From positions 1 through 64,000 of the forward strand of contig NZ_CAMLIX010000001.1 of the NCBI RefSeq assembly GCF_946479975.1: a stretch of 64,000 nucleotides of DNA, read 5' to 3'. The position numbers and the translations under genes are program-made. Below are positions 43,426-52,895 of this stretch, piece by piece (the first letter of the stretch is position 1; the number at the start of each line of letters is the position of its first letter). The stretch comes from an uncultured Flavobacterium sp. GTDB taxonomy: Bacteria; Bacteroidota; Bacteroidia; Flavobacteriales; Flavobacteriaceae. The notes under the pieces were generated by a model. That model was not told where the DNA came from and did no database searches. It worked only from the letters and a program-made list of their open reading frames with translations.

Positions 43426-45534
43426 TTAAGATATATAATTCCAGATATTTTTCTTCTTTGTCAATTCGATGAAAATCGCTCTTAAAATAGCATTTTCTGG
43501 TTTTTGGAGCGGAGGATCTTCTTTTAAGATTTTCATGGCATAATTTCTAGCCAGCGATAAAATATCTCTATCTCTCACAATATCTGCAATCTGCAGGTTT
43601 AATACACCGCTTTGCTGCGTTCCCATTAAATCTCCTGGACCGCGAAGTTTTAAATCCACTTCGGCGATTTCAAAACCATCATTGGTTTGAACCATCGTTT
43701 CCATTCTCGTTTTACTGTCAGAACTTAGCTTGTGTCCCGTCATTAAAATGCAATAACTTTGTTCGGCACCACGACCAACACGGCCACGTAATTGATGGAG
43801 TTGTGAAAGCCCAAATCGTTCTGCACTTTCTATAATCATTACACTGGCATTTGGCACGTTTACACCAACTTCAATTACCGTTGTGGCTACCATAATATTG
43901 GTTTTTCCTTCTGAAAAACGTTTCATTTCTGAATCTTTATCAGCGGGTTTCATTTTTCCATGCAGAATCGAAATAGAATATTGAGGAAGCGGAAAATCAC
44001 GTGAAATACTTTCGTAACCGTCCATTAAATCTTTATAATCCATTTTTTCAGATTCTTGAATCAACGGATAAACAATGTAGATTTGTCTGCCTTTGGCAAT
44101 TTCATCCCGAAGGAATTTCCAAACTTTCAATCTATTACTGTCAAAACGATGCACGGTTTGAATTGGTTTTCTTCCTGGTGGTAATTCATCAATCACCGAA
44201 ATATCCAAATCGCCGTACAAACTCATCGCTAAAGTTCTCGGAATTGGAGTAGCGGTCATGACTAAAACGTGAGGCGGAATATCGTTTTTCTTCCATAATT
44301 TAGATCGCTGCTCAACGCCAAAACGATGTTGCTCGTCAATAACTGCCAAACCTAAATTTTGAAATTTTACTTTATCTTCTAATAAAGCATGCGTCCCGAT
44401 CAAAATTTTGAGCGTTCCATTTTCTAATTCTTCGTGAATAATTCTTCTTTCAGAAGTTTTAGTAGAACCTGTCAATATTCGGATATTGATATTCAGCGTA
44501 TTGGCAAACTCAGATAAACCTAAAAAATGCTGATTGGCTAAAATCTCAGTTGGCGCCATTAAACACGCTTGAAAGCCATTATCAATCGCTAGAAGCATGC
44601 TCATAAAAGCCACAATTGTTTTTCCCGAACCAACATCACCTTGAAGCAGACGATTCATTTGGGCGTTGCTTCCCATATCGGTTCTGATTTCCTTAATTAC
44701 TCTTTTTTGAGCATTTGTTAAGTCAAAAGGAAGATGGTTTTTATAAAAATCATTAAAAAGTTCACCTACTTTATCAAATGGATGTCCTTTAATTTTATGT
44801 TTTCGAATAAGATTTTTGGTAATCAGCTGCAGCTGAATAAAAAACAACTCTTCAAATTTTAGTCTGAATTGCGCTTTCGCTAAAATATCGGCACTTTTTG
44901 GAAAATGGATATTAAATAAAGCTGCTTTCTTAGGAATCAATTTTAATTCTTCAATCAAAAAAGGCGGAAAAGTTTCGGTAAAAAGTGCGTGAGTTTCTAG
45001 AAACAGTTGTTCCATCAACTTATTAATCGTGCGATTCGAAATTCCTTTATTGGTCAATGCTTCTGTTGAAGGATAAACGGGCTGCATGGCAGAACGCAAA
45101 CTTTTTTCATGGTCGGCCAATAATTCAATTTCTGGATGCGCCATACTAAATTGGCTTCCGTACAAAGAACATTTTCCAAAAATAACAAGAGGTTCATTCA
45201 GTTTTAAGCTTTCTCGAATCCACTTATGACCTTGAAACCAATTTAAATCAATCTGTCCTGTATCATCAACAAAAGAAGCAACGAGACGCTTTTTGTTTTT
45301 GGCAAATTCTACAGTTTTTATATTAATTATTTTTCCAATAATCTGCACTTCAGAACCTGTATTCTGTAATTCATTAATCTTATAATATCGCGTTCTGTCA
45401 ATATATCGATTTGGAAAAAAATTAACCAAATCTCCATATTTATGAATACCCAATTCCTTACGAAGAAGCTGGCCGCGACTGGGACCAACACCTTTTAAGT
45501 ATTCAATTGGAGTTTCTAGAAGATTATTAGACAT
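43426..45534 (-). CDS. recG: ATP-dependent DNA helicase RecG
   Basis: 702 aa. N-terminal wedge/OB domain (GVGPSRGQLLRKELGI, then VQIIGKIINI), helicase motif I LLQGDVGSGKTIVA, motif II VIDEQHRFGVEQ, motif III MTATPIPRTLA, motif VI QLRGRVGRG and C-terminal RecG box (GDLMGTQQSG). Remodels stalled replication forks and Holliday junctions. Single gene; the 240-bp spacer downstream carries TTAGAACCTTAGCA-type repeats. Confidence 0.97.
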   Translation of the reverse strand: MSNNLLETPIEYLKGVGPSRGQLLRKELGIHKYGDLVNFFPNRYIDRTRYYKINELQNTGSEVQIIGKIINIKTVEFAKNKKRLVASFVDDTGQIDLNWFQGHKWIRESLKLNEPLVIFGKCSLYGSQFSMAHPEIELLADHEKSLRSAMQPVYPSTEALTNKGISNRTINKLMEQLFLETHALFTETFPPFLIEELKLIPKKAALFNIHFPKSADILAKAQFRLKFEELFFIQLQLITKNLIRKHKIKGHPFDKVGELFNDFYKNHLPFDLTNAQKRVIKEIRTDMGSNAQMNRLLQGDVGSGKTIVAFMSMLLAIDNGFQACLMAPTEILANQHFLGLSEFANTLNINIRILTGSTKTSERRIIHEELENGTLKILIGTHALLEDKVKFQNLGLAVIDEQHRFGVEQRSKLWKKNDIPPHVLVMTATPIPRTLAMSLYGDLDISVIDELPPGRKPIQTVHRFDSNRLKVWKFLRDEIAKGRQIYIVYPLIQESEKMDYKDLMDGYESISRDFPLPQYSISILHGKMKPADKDSEMKRFSEGKTNIMVATTVIEVGVNVPNASVMIIESAERFGLSQLHQLRGRVGRGAEQSYCILMTGHKLSSDSKTRMETMVQTNDGFEIAEVDLKLRGPGDLMGTQQSGVLNLQIADIVRDRDILSLARNYAMKILKEDPPLQKPENAILRAIFIELTKKKNIWNYIS

Positions 45535-45573
45535 TAAATTATGTTAGATTTTAGATTGCAGATTTTTGATTTG

Positions 45574-45591
45574 ATCCCGAAGCGTCGGGAT
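45574..45591. repeat. ATCCCGA-AGCG-TCGGGAT hairpin repeat
   Basis: A perfect 7-bp stem with AGCG tetraloop 40 bp upstream of recG. The CCCGAAGCGTCGGG phrase is a frequent short palindrome in Flavobacterium spacers; function unknown. Confidence 0.5.
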
Positions 45592-45778
45592 TGGAATTTG
45601 GAATTTATTATTTGGAATTTTATTAAAAAGCGAAGATAGATTTTAATTAGGAAATTTGAAAATGAATTATAGCACTTAAGATTGTGAATGTTAAGTTATC
45701 GTTATCATGAAAAAATAAACGCAACCATTTTAAGGAAATAAAATCTTAATAATAGTTAATAATCATAAAACCTTAAAA

Positions 45779-46195
45779 ATGAAAAAAATTGGACTTTTAA
45801 TCGTATTGTTTATTTCTTTAATTTCTTGTTCTAACGATTCAGATGGCATTGCCTCTCCTAATTCGCTTTATTACGGAAAATGGATTGAGGTTCCAGATCC
45901 TGCAGCTAATACTATAGCGGGTATGGAGGTTTATTATGTATTTGATAAGAATCAAACTTTCGTTAAAACAGTTCCGAATATTGAAGGTAATAAATCTCTT
46001 TCTGGTAAATATGAAATTGTAAAAAATGATGCAGGAACTAGTTTTATTTTAACTTATTCAAGCACTAACGAATTGATATCAAATTGTACAAGTGGTGCAT
46101 TAACTGAAACTTTTAAAATAAACCAAATGGATTATTTGGTTAATCAGTCATCATCATGTGGGAAAAGATATCAATCCTTTATAAAAGCAAAATAA
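45779..46195 (+). CDS. lipocalin-like lipoprotein
   Basis: 138 aa. Lipoprotein signal IGLLIVLFISLISCSND (Cys about 17), then YYGKWIEVPDP and YYVFDKNQTFVKT, LSGKYEIVKND: the W-x-E and K-G-x-Y pattern of lipocalin-like proteins in Bacteroidota. Two cysteines (SNCTSG, SSCGKR) probably form a disulfide. Periplasmic or surface-bound, function unknown. Closed by a strong terminator. Confidence 0.72.
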   Translation: MKKIGLLIVLFISLISCSNDSDGIASPNSLYYGKWIEVPDPAANTIAGMEVYYVFDKNQTFVKTVPNIEGNKSLSGKYEIVKNDAGTSFILTYSSTNELISNCTSGALTETFKINQMDYLVNQSSSCGKRYQSFIKAK

Positions 46196-46220
46196 GTTTT
46201 TTATATTGAAAACTTGTAAA

Positions 46221-46249
46221 ACTCCGTTAGAAAACTAACGGAGTTTTTT
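46221..46249 (+). terminator. intrinsic terminator after the lipocalin-like gene
   Basis: Perfect 10-bp stem ACTCCGTTAG / CTAACGGAGT with AAAA loop, then TTTTT. Confidence 0.9.
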
Positions 46250-46360
46250 AATTTAATGTAGTTTTATTAAAAATATAATGAAATTGCTTAACAAGATAAT
46301 GTTGAAAATTAGTTTTTTATCTTTGGATTTGCATAAACGCTCATTTTATAAAAGAGAAAA

Positions 46361-47035
46361 ATGATTAATAGAGAACAGATACATGAAGAGGTAAGAAATG
46401 GAATAGAAAAATATTTTTCTTTTCTAAAAGAGTATCACTTTTCTGATTTTGCAGAAACTGATCTTGGATTGTGGTATCACTTTAAATCTTCAAATCAAGA
46501 TTCGGAAATAGATATTTGTGTTGAAGCACTGTCGTTTACGCCACTCGGTGTAACAATTAATGGTTTTATAGTTTCGTTACTTGAGCCTGAAAATGATTTT
46601 CAAAAACAATATAATAGAAAGGGAGAAGAATATTATAATGAATGTGATCAAAATTGTAAAGCGTATAAAAATAATGCGTCAGAAACTACAGAAAAGTATT
46701 TGTTGCTTGTAAAGCAGCTAAACGAAGAATATTTAAAAGAAGCTGCTTTTATTTTGAAGAGAAATGAGAATGTTCTTTTTGGAGATAATATTTTATTAGA
46801 AAGTAATCTTAAGGTTATTACAAATGAATTAGAAAAAGAAGATAAGATTCGAAAAAAGAAAGAAAAATTATATTCCTGCGAATTTAAATTTGGAAGTGGC
46901 ATTGAATCAAGTTATGAAGCATTTTCATTAGAAGAAATCAAAAAATATCTAAAAGAATTAAAATTGGATTCTATTCATGATATCGAAGTTTATGATTGGA
47001 ATATGAATAGAATAGATTTTGTACTTGACAAATAA
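46361..47035 (+). CDS. hypothetical protein, soluble, charged
   Basis: 224 aa, no signal peptide or TM segment. Two regions: an alpha/beta N-terminal part (SDFAETDLGLWYHFKSS, IDICVEALSFTPLGVTINGF) and a long charged helix (YLLLVKQLNEEYLKEAAFIL, KEDKIRKKKEKL). Not recognised. A TATCTTTG box at 46318-46325 lies 36 bp upstream of the start, a plausible promoter. Confidence 0.6.
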   Translation: MINREQIHEEVRNGIEKYFSFLKEYHFSDFAETDLGLWYHFKSSNQDSEIDICVEALSFTPLGVTINGFIVSLLEPENDFQKQYNRKGEEYYNECDQNCKAYKNNASETTEKYLLLVKQLNEEYLKEAAFILKRNENVLFGDNILLESNLKVITNELEKEDKIRKKKEKLYSCEFKFGSGIESSYEAFSLEEIKKYLKELKLDSIHDIEVYDWNMNRIDFVLDK

Positions 47036-47087
47036 ACCTTTTTCTTATTTATTGATTTTTTATCTTTGACTTTAAATTAGAAAAAAA

Positions 47088-47627
47088 ATGACGACACATT
47101 TAGCGCTTTTACGCGGCATCAACGTTTCTGGCCACAATATGATGAAAATGGAAGCTTTGAAAACAATGCTGGAAAATATTGGATTTCAAAATGTTAGAAC
47201 CTATCTACAATCTGGAAATGTTTTTATAGATAGCGAAGAAGAAGCGTCAAAAGTTGGTTTTATGATTAAGCAGGAAATTTTTAAAGTTTTCGGACATGAA
47301 GTTCCGGTTGTCATGATTACCAAAGAAAATTTAGAATCTTGTTTTGCAAATAATCCGTTTTTGAAAGAAAAAGAATTGGATACTAAAAAACTGTATGTGG
47401 CTTTTGTTTCTACAAACCTGAAAAAAGAAAATATTAATGATTTGAAAATCAGTCAGTTTAAGCCAGACGAAGCAAGTATAGATGAAAATAGAATTTTTAT
47501 AAAATATGCTGTCGGCGCTGGAAAAACGCGTTTTGATCAAAAATATATTGAGAAAAAATTAAATGTAACTGCAACAATTCGGAACTGGAATACAGTTACG
47601 AACTTGCTAAATATGTATTCTGAATAA
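47088..47627 (+). CDS. DUF1697 family protein
   Basis: 179 aa. Opens with THLALLRGINVSGHNMMKM and continues NVRTYLQSGNVFIDSEE, the DUF1697 signature; C-terminal ATIRNWNTVTNLLNM is also typical. Members are small cytosolic proteins of unknown biochemical role. TATCTTTG at 47061-47068 fits its promoter. Its stop shares a base with the next ATG (TAATG), so the two are coupled. Confidence 0.93.
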   Translation: MTTHLALLRGINVSGHNMMKMEALKTMLENIGFQNVRTYLQSGNVFIDSEEEASKVGFMIKQEIFKVFGHEVPVVMITKENLESCFANNPFLKEKELDTKKLYVAFVSTNLKKENINDLKISQFKPDEASIDENRIFIKYAVGAGKTRFDQKYIEKKLNVTATIRNWNTVTNLLNMYSE

Positions 47628-48025
47628 TGAAAAAGTACTTTTATATATTTTTTGTTTTTGCGATGAGTTTAACTGCAGCGCATGCTCAAAACACAAAAAC
47701 AGCCTCTGAGGATTTTAATTCTTTTTTTAAGAAATTCAATGCAGATCATAAATTTCAGATCAGCAGAGTAATCTTTCCCTTGAAGTACAAAATGAATAAT
47801 GATGATTTAGAATTAACGGATTATACGATGACAAAAGAAAAGTATAAAACGCTTAATTTAAACAATAAAGCAGATGATAAATCTTTAAAAAGAACATTGT
47901 TGGTTAAGAAAAACAAAACGACTGTTCAACAACGCGGACTCGATAATGGAATTTATATTGATTACATCTTCGAATTGAAAGACAATAAATGGTTTCTTAA
48001 AACTTGGGTGGATCAATCTACGTAA
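47627..48025 (+). CDS. exported DUF4348-like protein
   Basis: 132 aa. Signal peptide YIFFVFAMSLTAAHAQ then a small domain with DFNSFFKKFNADHKFQISRV, which matches the opening of DUF4348 proteins (FxxFxxxFxxDxxFQxxRI), and IDYIFELKDNKWFLKTW, a strand pair seen in snoaL/NTF2-like folds. Secreted or periplasmic; function unknown. Coupled to the DUF1697 gene. Confidence 0.7.
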   Translation: MKKYFYIFFVFAMSLTAAHAQNTKTASEDFNSFFKKFNADHKFQISRVIFPLKYKMNNDDLELTDYTMTKEKYKTLNLNNKADDKSLKRTLLVKKNKTTVQQRGLDNGIYIDYIFELKDNKWFLKTWVDQST

Positions 48026-48026
48026 T

Positions 48027-48770
48027 CTATTTTGGTATTAGATCACAATACCAAAATCCAAAATCAAAAGCAGTTTCATCATTAGTGTCGCAAGCCTCAT
48101 TTGATGATTCTTGCTTTTCTGGTTTTTCATATTTGCGATATACAATTTCTCCAATTTCAAAATCGATTGGTTTTGAAAATAGTGGGCCATCAAAAGCAAA
48201 GGTGTGAAATTCGCCATTTTCGCCGCAAACATCTACGTTTTCAGGTAAATCGTTTATAAAATCCTGATCGATAATTCGGCCTACAAAACTTTTATCCAAA
48301 AATTTCTCGTTTATACAAACCACAATTGTTTTAAATCCGAGAGAAATAAATTCCTGAATTAAATCTTGAGTCGGAATTTTCCAAATAGGAAAAACGCCTT
48401 TAAAATCAATCTTTTTCAATTGATTTTCTCGATACAAACGTAAATCTTCCAAGAAAATATCTCCAAAAACCGAATGTGTTATCCCATCATTTTTTATTTC
48501 TGATAACGTTTTTGTCATTACTTCTTCATAAACTTCCATCGTTGGCATTTCTGGAACTTCCATAATTTTTAAAGGAATTCCAATTCTTTCTGCTTGAGCC
48601 ATTAATAATTCAACGCGAATTCCATGCATCGAAATTCGCTGATATTTTTGATTTACGCTAGTAAGTAAAGTTTCAATTTTATAATCAGGATTTTGAAGTA
48701 TTTTATATAATGCAAGAGCAGAATCTTTTCCGCTGCTCCAATTAAATAAGGCTTTTTGAGGTGTAGGCAC
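48027..48770 (-). CDS. Dph6-related ATP pyrophosphatase (diphthine-ammonia ligase family)
   Basis: 247 aa. PP-loop SSGKDSALAL (about 13-22), the RISMHGIRVELLMAQAERIG block and the C-terminal GENGEFHTFAFDGPLF signature of the Dph6/MJ0570 family. Bacteria lack diphthamide, so the substrate is unknown; ammonia-dependent amidation is the expected chemistry. Convergent with the DUF4348-like gene, stops 1 bp apart. Confidence 0.9.
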   Translation of the reverse strand: MPTPQKALFNWSSGKDSALALYKILQNPDYKIETLLTSVNQKYQRISMHGIRVELLMAQAERIGIPLKIMEVPEMPTMEVYEEVMTKTLSEIKNDGITHSVFGDIFLEDLRLYRENQLKKIDFKGVFPIWKIPTQDLIQEFISLGFKTIVVCINEKFLDKSFVGRIIDQDFINDLPENVDVCGENGEFHTFAFDGPLFSKPIDFEIGEIVYRKYEKPEKQESSNEACDTNDETAFDFGFWYCDLIPK

Positions 48771-48855
48771 GATTGGGGATTTTAATTTGGTAAACTTACA
48801 AATTTCATTCTATTTGTAAAGTAAACCTTTGTAACTTTGGGATTTTACATGCCTC

Positions 48856-49797
48856 ATGACAATATTATTTAAAGATAAATTCAAAACCCAATCGAATAGA
48901 TTGCAAAACTGGGATTATTCTTGCGAAGCAGTTTATTTTATTACAATGGTCACAAAAGATCGAGAATGTATTTTTGGCAATGTAGAAAATGAAAAAATGA
49001 TTTTAAATGATAATGGAAAGATTATTGAAAACGAACTTTTAAAGTCAATTAAGATTCGTAAAAATTGGTTTTTCCATAATTGGATTATTATGCCAAATCA
49101 CATTCATTTATTAATTGAAATTCAAACACCGCGCAGTTCTTCTGTAGAGACGCACAGCAGTGCGTCTTCGTCCAGCATTACCACAACGGAAAACGATTTG
49201 GATAATTCTTTGGCGACATACGCATGTGAGACGCAATCTGATTTGAAAATTTCTGATTTAGACGATTCCAATTTATCCGCAACGCATATCGTAGAGATGC
49301 ACAGCAGTGCGTCTCCGTCCAGCATATCGACAACGGAAAACGATTCTGATGTTTTTTTGGCGACATATGCACGTGAGACGCACTGCTGTGCGCCTCTACA
49401 GAACCAATCTGGTTTGATTATTTCTGATTCAAATTCAGATTTCGATTCTAATTTATCCGCAACGCATATCGTAGAGACGCACAGCAGTGCGTCTCCGTCT
49501 AGCATATCCACAACGGAAAACGATTTGAATAATTCTTTAACGAAATCCATACGTGAGACGCACTGCTGTGCGCCTCTACAGAACCAATCACAGAATGAAT
49601 TTTCAAGAAAATCAAATTCAATTTCATCATTTGTTGCCATTTTTAAATCAGTTACAACGAGACAGATAAATGGTGTTGAATCAATTTGGCAGCAAAATTA
49701 CCACGATCATATTGTTAGAAATTACAAGACGTTTGAAAAGATTTACGATTATATTAAACACAATCCGAGATCTTGGGAGACAGATTCTTTAAAATAA
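48856..49797 (+). CDS. REP-associated tyrosine transposase (Y1/RAYT) with internal REP-pair repeats
   Basis: 313 aa. N-terminal RAYT part: YFITMVTKDRECIFGN and the HUH motif MPNHIHLLIE (H82-I-H84). The C-terminal part FVAIFKSVTTRQIN, WQQNYHDHIVRN and YDYIKHNPRSWE carries the candidate catalytic tyrosines. Between them (about residues 92-250) is a Ser/Thr-rich stretch encoded by three tandem REP-pair units in frame (49144-49580). Typical RAYT proteins of this kind are under 200 aa; the insert doubles the length. A single-strand nuclease acting on REP hairpins is the family role. Whether the expanded protein works is open. Confidence 0.88.
   Translation: MTILFKDKFKTQSNRLQNWDYSCEAVYFITMVTKDRECIFGNVENEKMILNDNGKIIENELLKSIKIRKNWFFHNWIIMPNHIHLLIEIQTPRSSSVETHSSASSSSITTTENDLDNSLATYACETQSDLKISDLDDSNLSATHIVEMHSSASPSSISTTENDSDVFLATYARETHCCAPLQNQSGLIISDSNSDFDSNLSATHIVETHSSASPSSISTTENDLNNSLTKSIRETHCCAPLQNQSQNEFSRKSNSISSFVAIFKSVTTRQINGVESIWQQNYHDHIVRNYKTFEKIYDYIKHNPRSWETDSLK
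49144..49580. repeat. three tandem REP-pair (REPIN-like) units inside the RAYT gene
   Basis: Each unit opens with a hairpin GTAGAGACGCACAGCAGTGC/GTCTC (49144, 49291, 49471) and closes with an inverted one ending GTGCGCCTCTAC (49371-49400, 49551-49580; the first unit keeps only GTGAGACGCA at 49226-49235). Shared phrases between them: AGCATATC, ACAACGGAAAACGAT. Unit spacing is 147 and 180 bp, both multiples of three. The solitary REP at 55458-55483 has the same core. Confidence 0.85.
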
Positions 49798-49805
49798 ATT
49801 TTTCA

Positions 49806-51866
49806 ATGAAATACATTTTTCTATTATTTACCAGTTTTCTTTTTGCACAGCAAACTCAAAATGTTGATTTTAAATCGGTTTCCGCACAATTATCTTTAAA
49901 TTCAAAAGAAAAAACGGTTTCTGGTTCTGTAGATTTTCAATTTGAGGTTTTAAAGGAATGTGATACCATTTCGCTTGACGCTAAAAACATGGAATTTTCA
50001 AATGTAAAAATCAATGACAGTGAGGCGATTTTTATCAACGACAATAAACAATTAAAACTGTTGTCTCATTTTATAAAAGGCGATAATCATTTGACTTTTA
50101 GTTATAAAACAAAACCAAAACAAGCTTTATATTTTGTTGAAATTGACAATGAAGAAGTACAAATTTGGACACAAGGACAAGGAAGATATACCAGCAATTG
50201 GTTTCCGAGTTTTGATGATGTAAATGAGAAACTTATTTTTAATCTAGAGATTTCTTATGATAAGAATTACCAGGTTGTTTCAAACGGAGTTCTAAAAACT
50301 AAAAAAAAGGAAGGAAATTTAAATCATTGGCAATATCAAATGGAAAAGCCAATGAGTTCTTATTTGCTGATGCTCGCTATTGGAAAATTTGATAAAAAAG
50401 AATTCAAATCTAAGAGCAAAGTTCCGTTAGAGTACTATTACGAGCCAAAAGATTCTAATCGTTTTGAACCGACTTATCGCTATTCTAAAAGAATTTTTGA
50501 TTTCCTTGAAAAAGAAATCGGGATAAAATATCCTTGGAAAGTTAACAGACAAATTCCAGTTCGTGACTTTTTGTATGCCGGAATGGAAAACACCACGACT
50601 ACACTTTTTGCAACACGTTATGTAGTGGATTCGATTGGTTTTTGCGATCGAAATTACACCAATGTTGATGCACATGAATTGGCGCATCATTGGTTTGGCG
50701 ATTTGATTACAGCAGAAAGCAGTACACATCATTGGCTACAGGAAGGTTTTGCAACTTATTTTGCTTTGCTGGCAGAAAAAGATATTTATGGTGAATATTA
50801 TTTTTACTCCAAATTGTATGATACCGCACAACAGATCAAATTTGCTTCCAGAACCGACACCATTCCAGTTTTAAATGCAAAAGCCAGTTCGCTGACATTT
50901 TACGAAAAAGGAGCGTGGACATTATTTGTGCTGCACGAATCAATTGGTGATAAAGCCTTTAAAAAAGCTATAAAAAACTATTTGAACAAATACGCCTATC
51001 AAACTGTAAACACTAAAAATTTCTTTGACGAAATTAGAAAAGTATCTGATTTTGATACAGAGAAATTTCAAAAAACTTGGCTGGAATCAACACTTTTTGA
51101 TACGCCAACAGCCAATGCATTGTTGAGTAAAAATAAGACAATCCAGAAACGATTAGAAATTGACAAACTAAAGAAAATACCTTTGACAGAGAAATTTGAG
51201 ATTCTTAAAAACACCTTAGAATCTGATGTTTATCATTCTGTAAAAGAAGCTATTGTCGATCAATTAGAAAATGAAAAATACGAAGCAAAGAAACCGCTTT
51301 TACTTTTAGCTTTGGAAACAAAAGATATTCAGGTTCGTCAGAATGTTGCGGCAACTTTGACTAAAATTCCAGAAGATTTTAGATTAAATTATGAGACATT
51401 ATTAGACGATCAATCGTATCAAACACAAGAAACGGCGCTTTATTGGCTTTGGAGAAACTTTCCAGATCATAGAAAAGAATATTTGGATAAATCTAAAAAC
51501 TGGATTGGTTTTAACGATTATAATCTGCGAACGTTGTGGCTTTCGCTGGCATTAACCACAACAAATTACAGCACTGATCCAGAATCTTTAATTAATGAAT
51601 TGATAGCATTTTCATCAACAAAATATGAAGCAACTACAAGACAAAATGCATTAGAGAAATTAATTGCTTTTAAAATTATTAACGATCAGGTTTTGAGTAA
51701 CTTAGTTGGTGCTACAACACATCATATGTGGCAATTCTCCAAGTTTGGAAGAGATACTATTCGACTTTTATTAAAAAATCCAGAAATGCGTGCATCATTT
51801 AATAGAATTTTACCTAATTTGACACCCGATGAACAGTTTCAATTGAACCGTTTGTTGAAAGAGTAA
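49806..51866 (+). CDS. M1 family metallopeptidase (aminopeptidase), exported
   Basis: 686 aa from ATG 49806 (a longer frame overlaps the RAYT end). Signal peptide KYIFLLFTSFLFAQ. Exopeptidase motif YAGMENTTTT (257-266; GMEN variant of GAMEN), zinc site H290-E291-x-x-H294 in HELAHHWFGDL with third ligand E313 in LQEGFATY. C-terminal HEAT-like helical domain. Removes N-terminal residues from peptides in the periplasm. Upstream region is the RAYT gene, so the promoter probably lies within it. Confidence 0.93.
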   Translation: MKYIFLLFTSFLFAQQTQNVDFKSVSAQLSLNSKEKTVSGSVDFQFEVLKECDTISLDAKNMEFSNVKINDSEAIFINDNKQLKLLSHFIKGDNHLTFSYKTKPKQALYFVEIDNEEVQIWTQGQGRYTSNWFPSFDDVNEKLIFNLEISYDKNYQVVSNGVLKTKKKEGNLNHWQYQMEKPMSSYLLMLAIGKFDKKEFKSKSKVPLEYYYEPKDSNRFEPTYRYSKRIFDFLEKEIGIKYPWKVNRQIPVRDFLYAGMENTTTTLFATRYVVDSIGFCDRNYTNVDAHELAHHWFGDLITAESSTHHWLQEGFATYFALLAEKDIYGEYYFYSKLYDTAQQIKFASRTDTIPVLNAKASSLTFYEKGAWTLFVLHESIGDKAFKKAIKNYLNKYAYQTVNTKNFFDEIRKVSDFDTEKFQKTWLESTLFDTPTANALLSKNKTIQKRLEIDKLKKIPLTEKFEILKNTLESDVYHSVKEAIVDQLENEKYEAKKPLLLLALETKDIQVRQNVAATLTKIPEDFRLNYETLLDDQSYQTQETALYWLWRNFPDHRKEYLDKSKNWIGFNDYNLRTLWLSLALTTTNYSTDPESLINELIAFSSTKYEATTRQNALEKLIAFKIINDQVLSNLVGATTHHMWQFSKFGRDTIRLLLKNPEMRASFNRILPNLTPDEQFQLNRLLKE

Positions 51867-51986
51867 AATTAAGAGAATGGGAGCAAGAATGAGAAGTTGG
51901 AATAAGAATTTCAAGATCTTTTTTCTTTCCTCTTTTTTCTTTTCTCTCTTCAAAAAAATCCAAAAACAAAACCTACATTACAGTTT

Positions 51987-52895
51987 ATGAGAGCATTGGT
52001 TATTTCAGGTGGTGGGAGTAAAGGCGCATTTGCCGGCGGTGTTGCCCAGTATTTAATAGAAGAAAAAAAGCACGAATACGATTTGTATTTAGGGACTTCA
52101 ACGGGTAGTTTATTAATTCCGCATTTAGCTCTCGGTCATATCAAAAAAATCCATTCTGTTTATACCAATGTTACAATGGCCAGTATTTTTAATATTTGTC
52201 CGTTTGTGGTAAAAAATAAAGACGGAGTAGATATTGTAACCATCAATCACTTTAATGTTTTACGTCAGTTTTTTAAAGGAAAAAGAACATTTGGCGAAAG
52301 CAAAGGATTAAAAAAATACATCAAAAATAATTTTTCGCTTTCTGATTTCAATAAACTAAAAAAACTAAAAACAGATGTCGTAGTTACAGTAACTAATTTT
52401 ACTAAAAACGAATCGGAGTATAAATCGGTTAAAGATTGTACTTATGAAGAGTTTTGTGAATGGTCTTGGATATCAAGTAATTATGTGCCGTTTATGAGTA
52501 TCGTAGAAAAGAATAATTTCGAGTATGGAGACGGCGGATTTTCAAGTTTAGTTCCAATTCGCGAAGCTATAAATCGTGGTGCAACAGAAATTGATGTTAT
52601 TGTACTTGAAACAGAAGTAAATACAACCAAAACAGTTATTGGTAAAAACCCGTTTTCATTGATGATTGACTTGTTCCGAATTGCTTTGGATCAGGTAGAA
52701 AAACACGATATTGCTATAGGAAAACTTATGGCAACCAATAAAGATGTAAAACTTAATTTATATTACACTCCCATAAAATTAACTGATAATGCCTTGATTT
52801 TTAATAAAGATGTAATGAAAGAATGGTGGGAGCAAGGTTATGAATATGCTCAAAATAAGTCGGAAGTGATGAGCGATAATAAAATTTTGATTTGA
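51987..52895 (+). CDS. patatin-like phospholipase
   Basis: 302 aa. Oxyanion GGGSKGAFAGG (8-18), nucleophile S38 in GTSTG and catalytic D182 in DGG. Serine-aspartate dyad acyl hydrolase, no signal peptide, so cytosolic or membrane-associated; releases fatty acids from lipids. Its stop overlaps the start of the broken downstream gene by 4 bp. Confidence 0.92.
   Translation: MRALVISGGGSKGAFAGGVAQYLIEEKKHEYDLYLGTSTGSLLIPHLALGHIKKIHSVYTNVTMASIFNICPFVVKNKDGVDIVTINHFNVLRQFFKGKRTFGESKGLKKYIKNNFSLSDFNKLKKLKTDVVVTVTNFTKNESEYKSVKDCTYEEFCEWSWISSNYVPFMSIVEKNNFEYGDGGFSSLVPIREAINRGATEIDVIVLETEVNTTKTVIGKNPFSLMIDLFRIALDQVEKHDIAIGKLMATNKDVKLNLYYTPIKLTDNALIFNKDVMKEWWEQGYEYAQNKSEVMSDNKILI

Noticed and set aside
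49122..49640. 172-codon open frame on the minus strand inside the RAYT gene
   Set aside because: The frame exists because the REP pairs are inverted and in frame; it is a mirror of the repeat region and lacks domain features.
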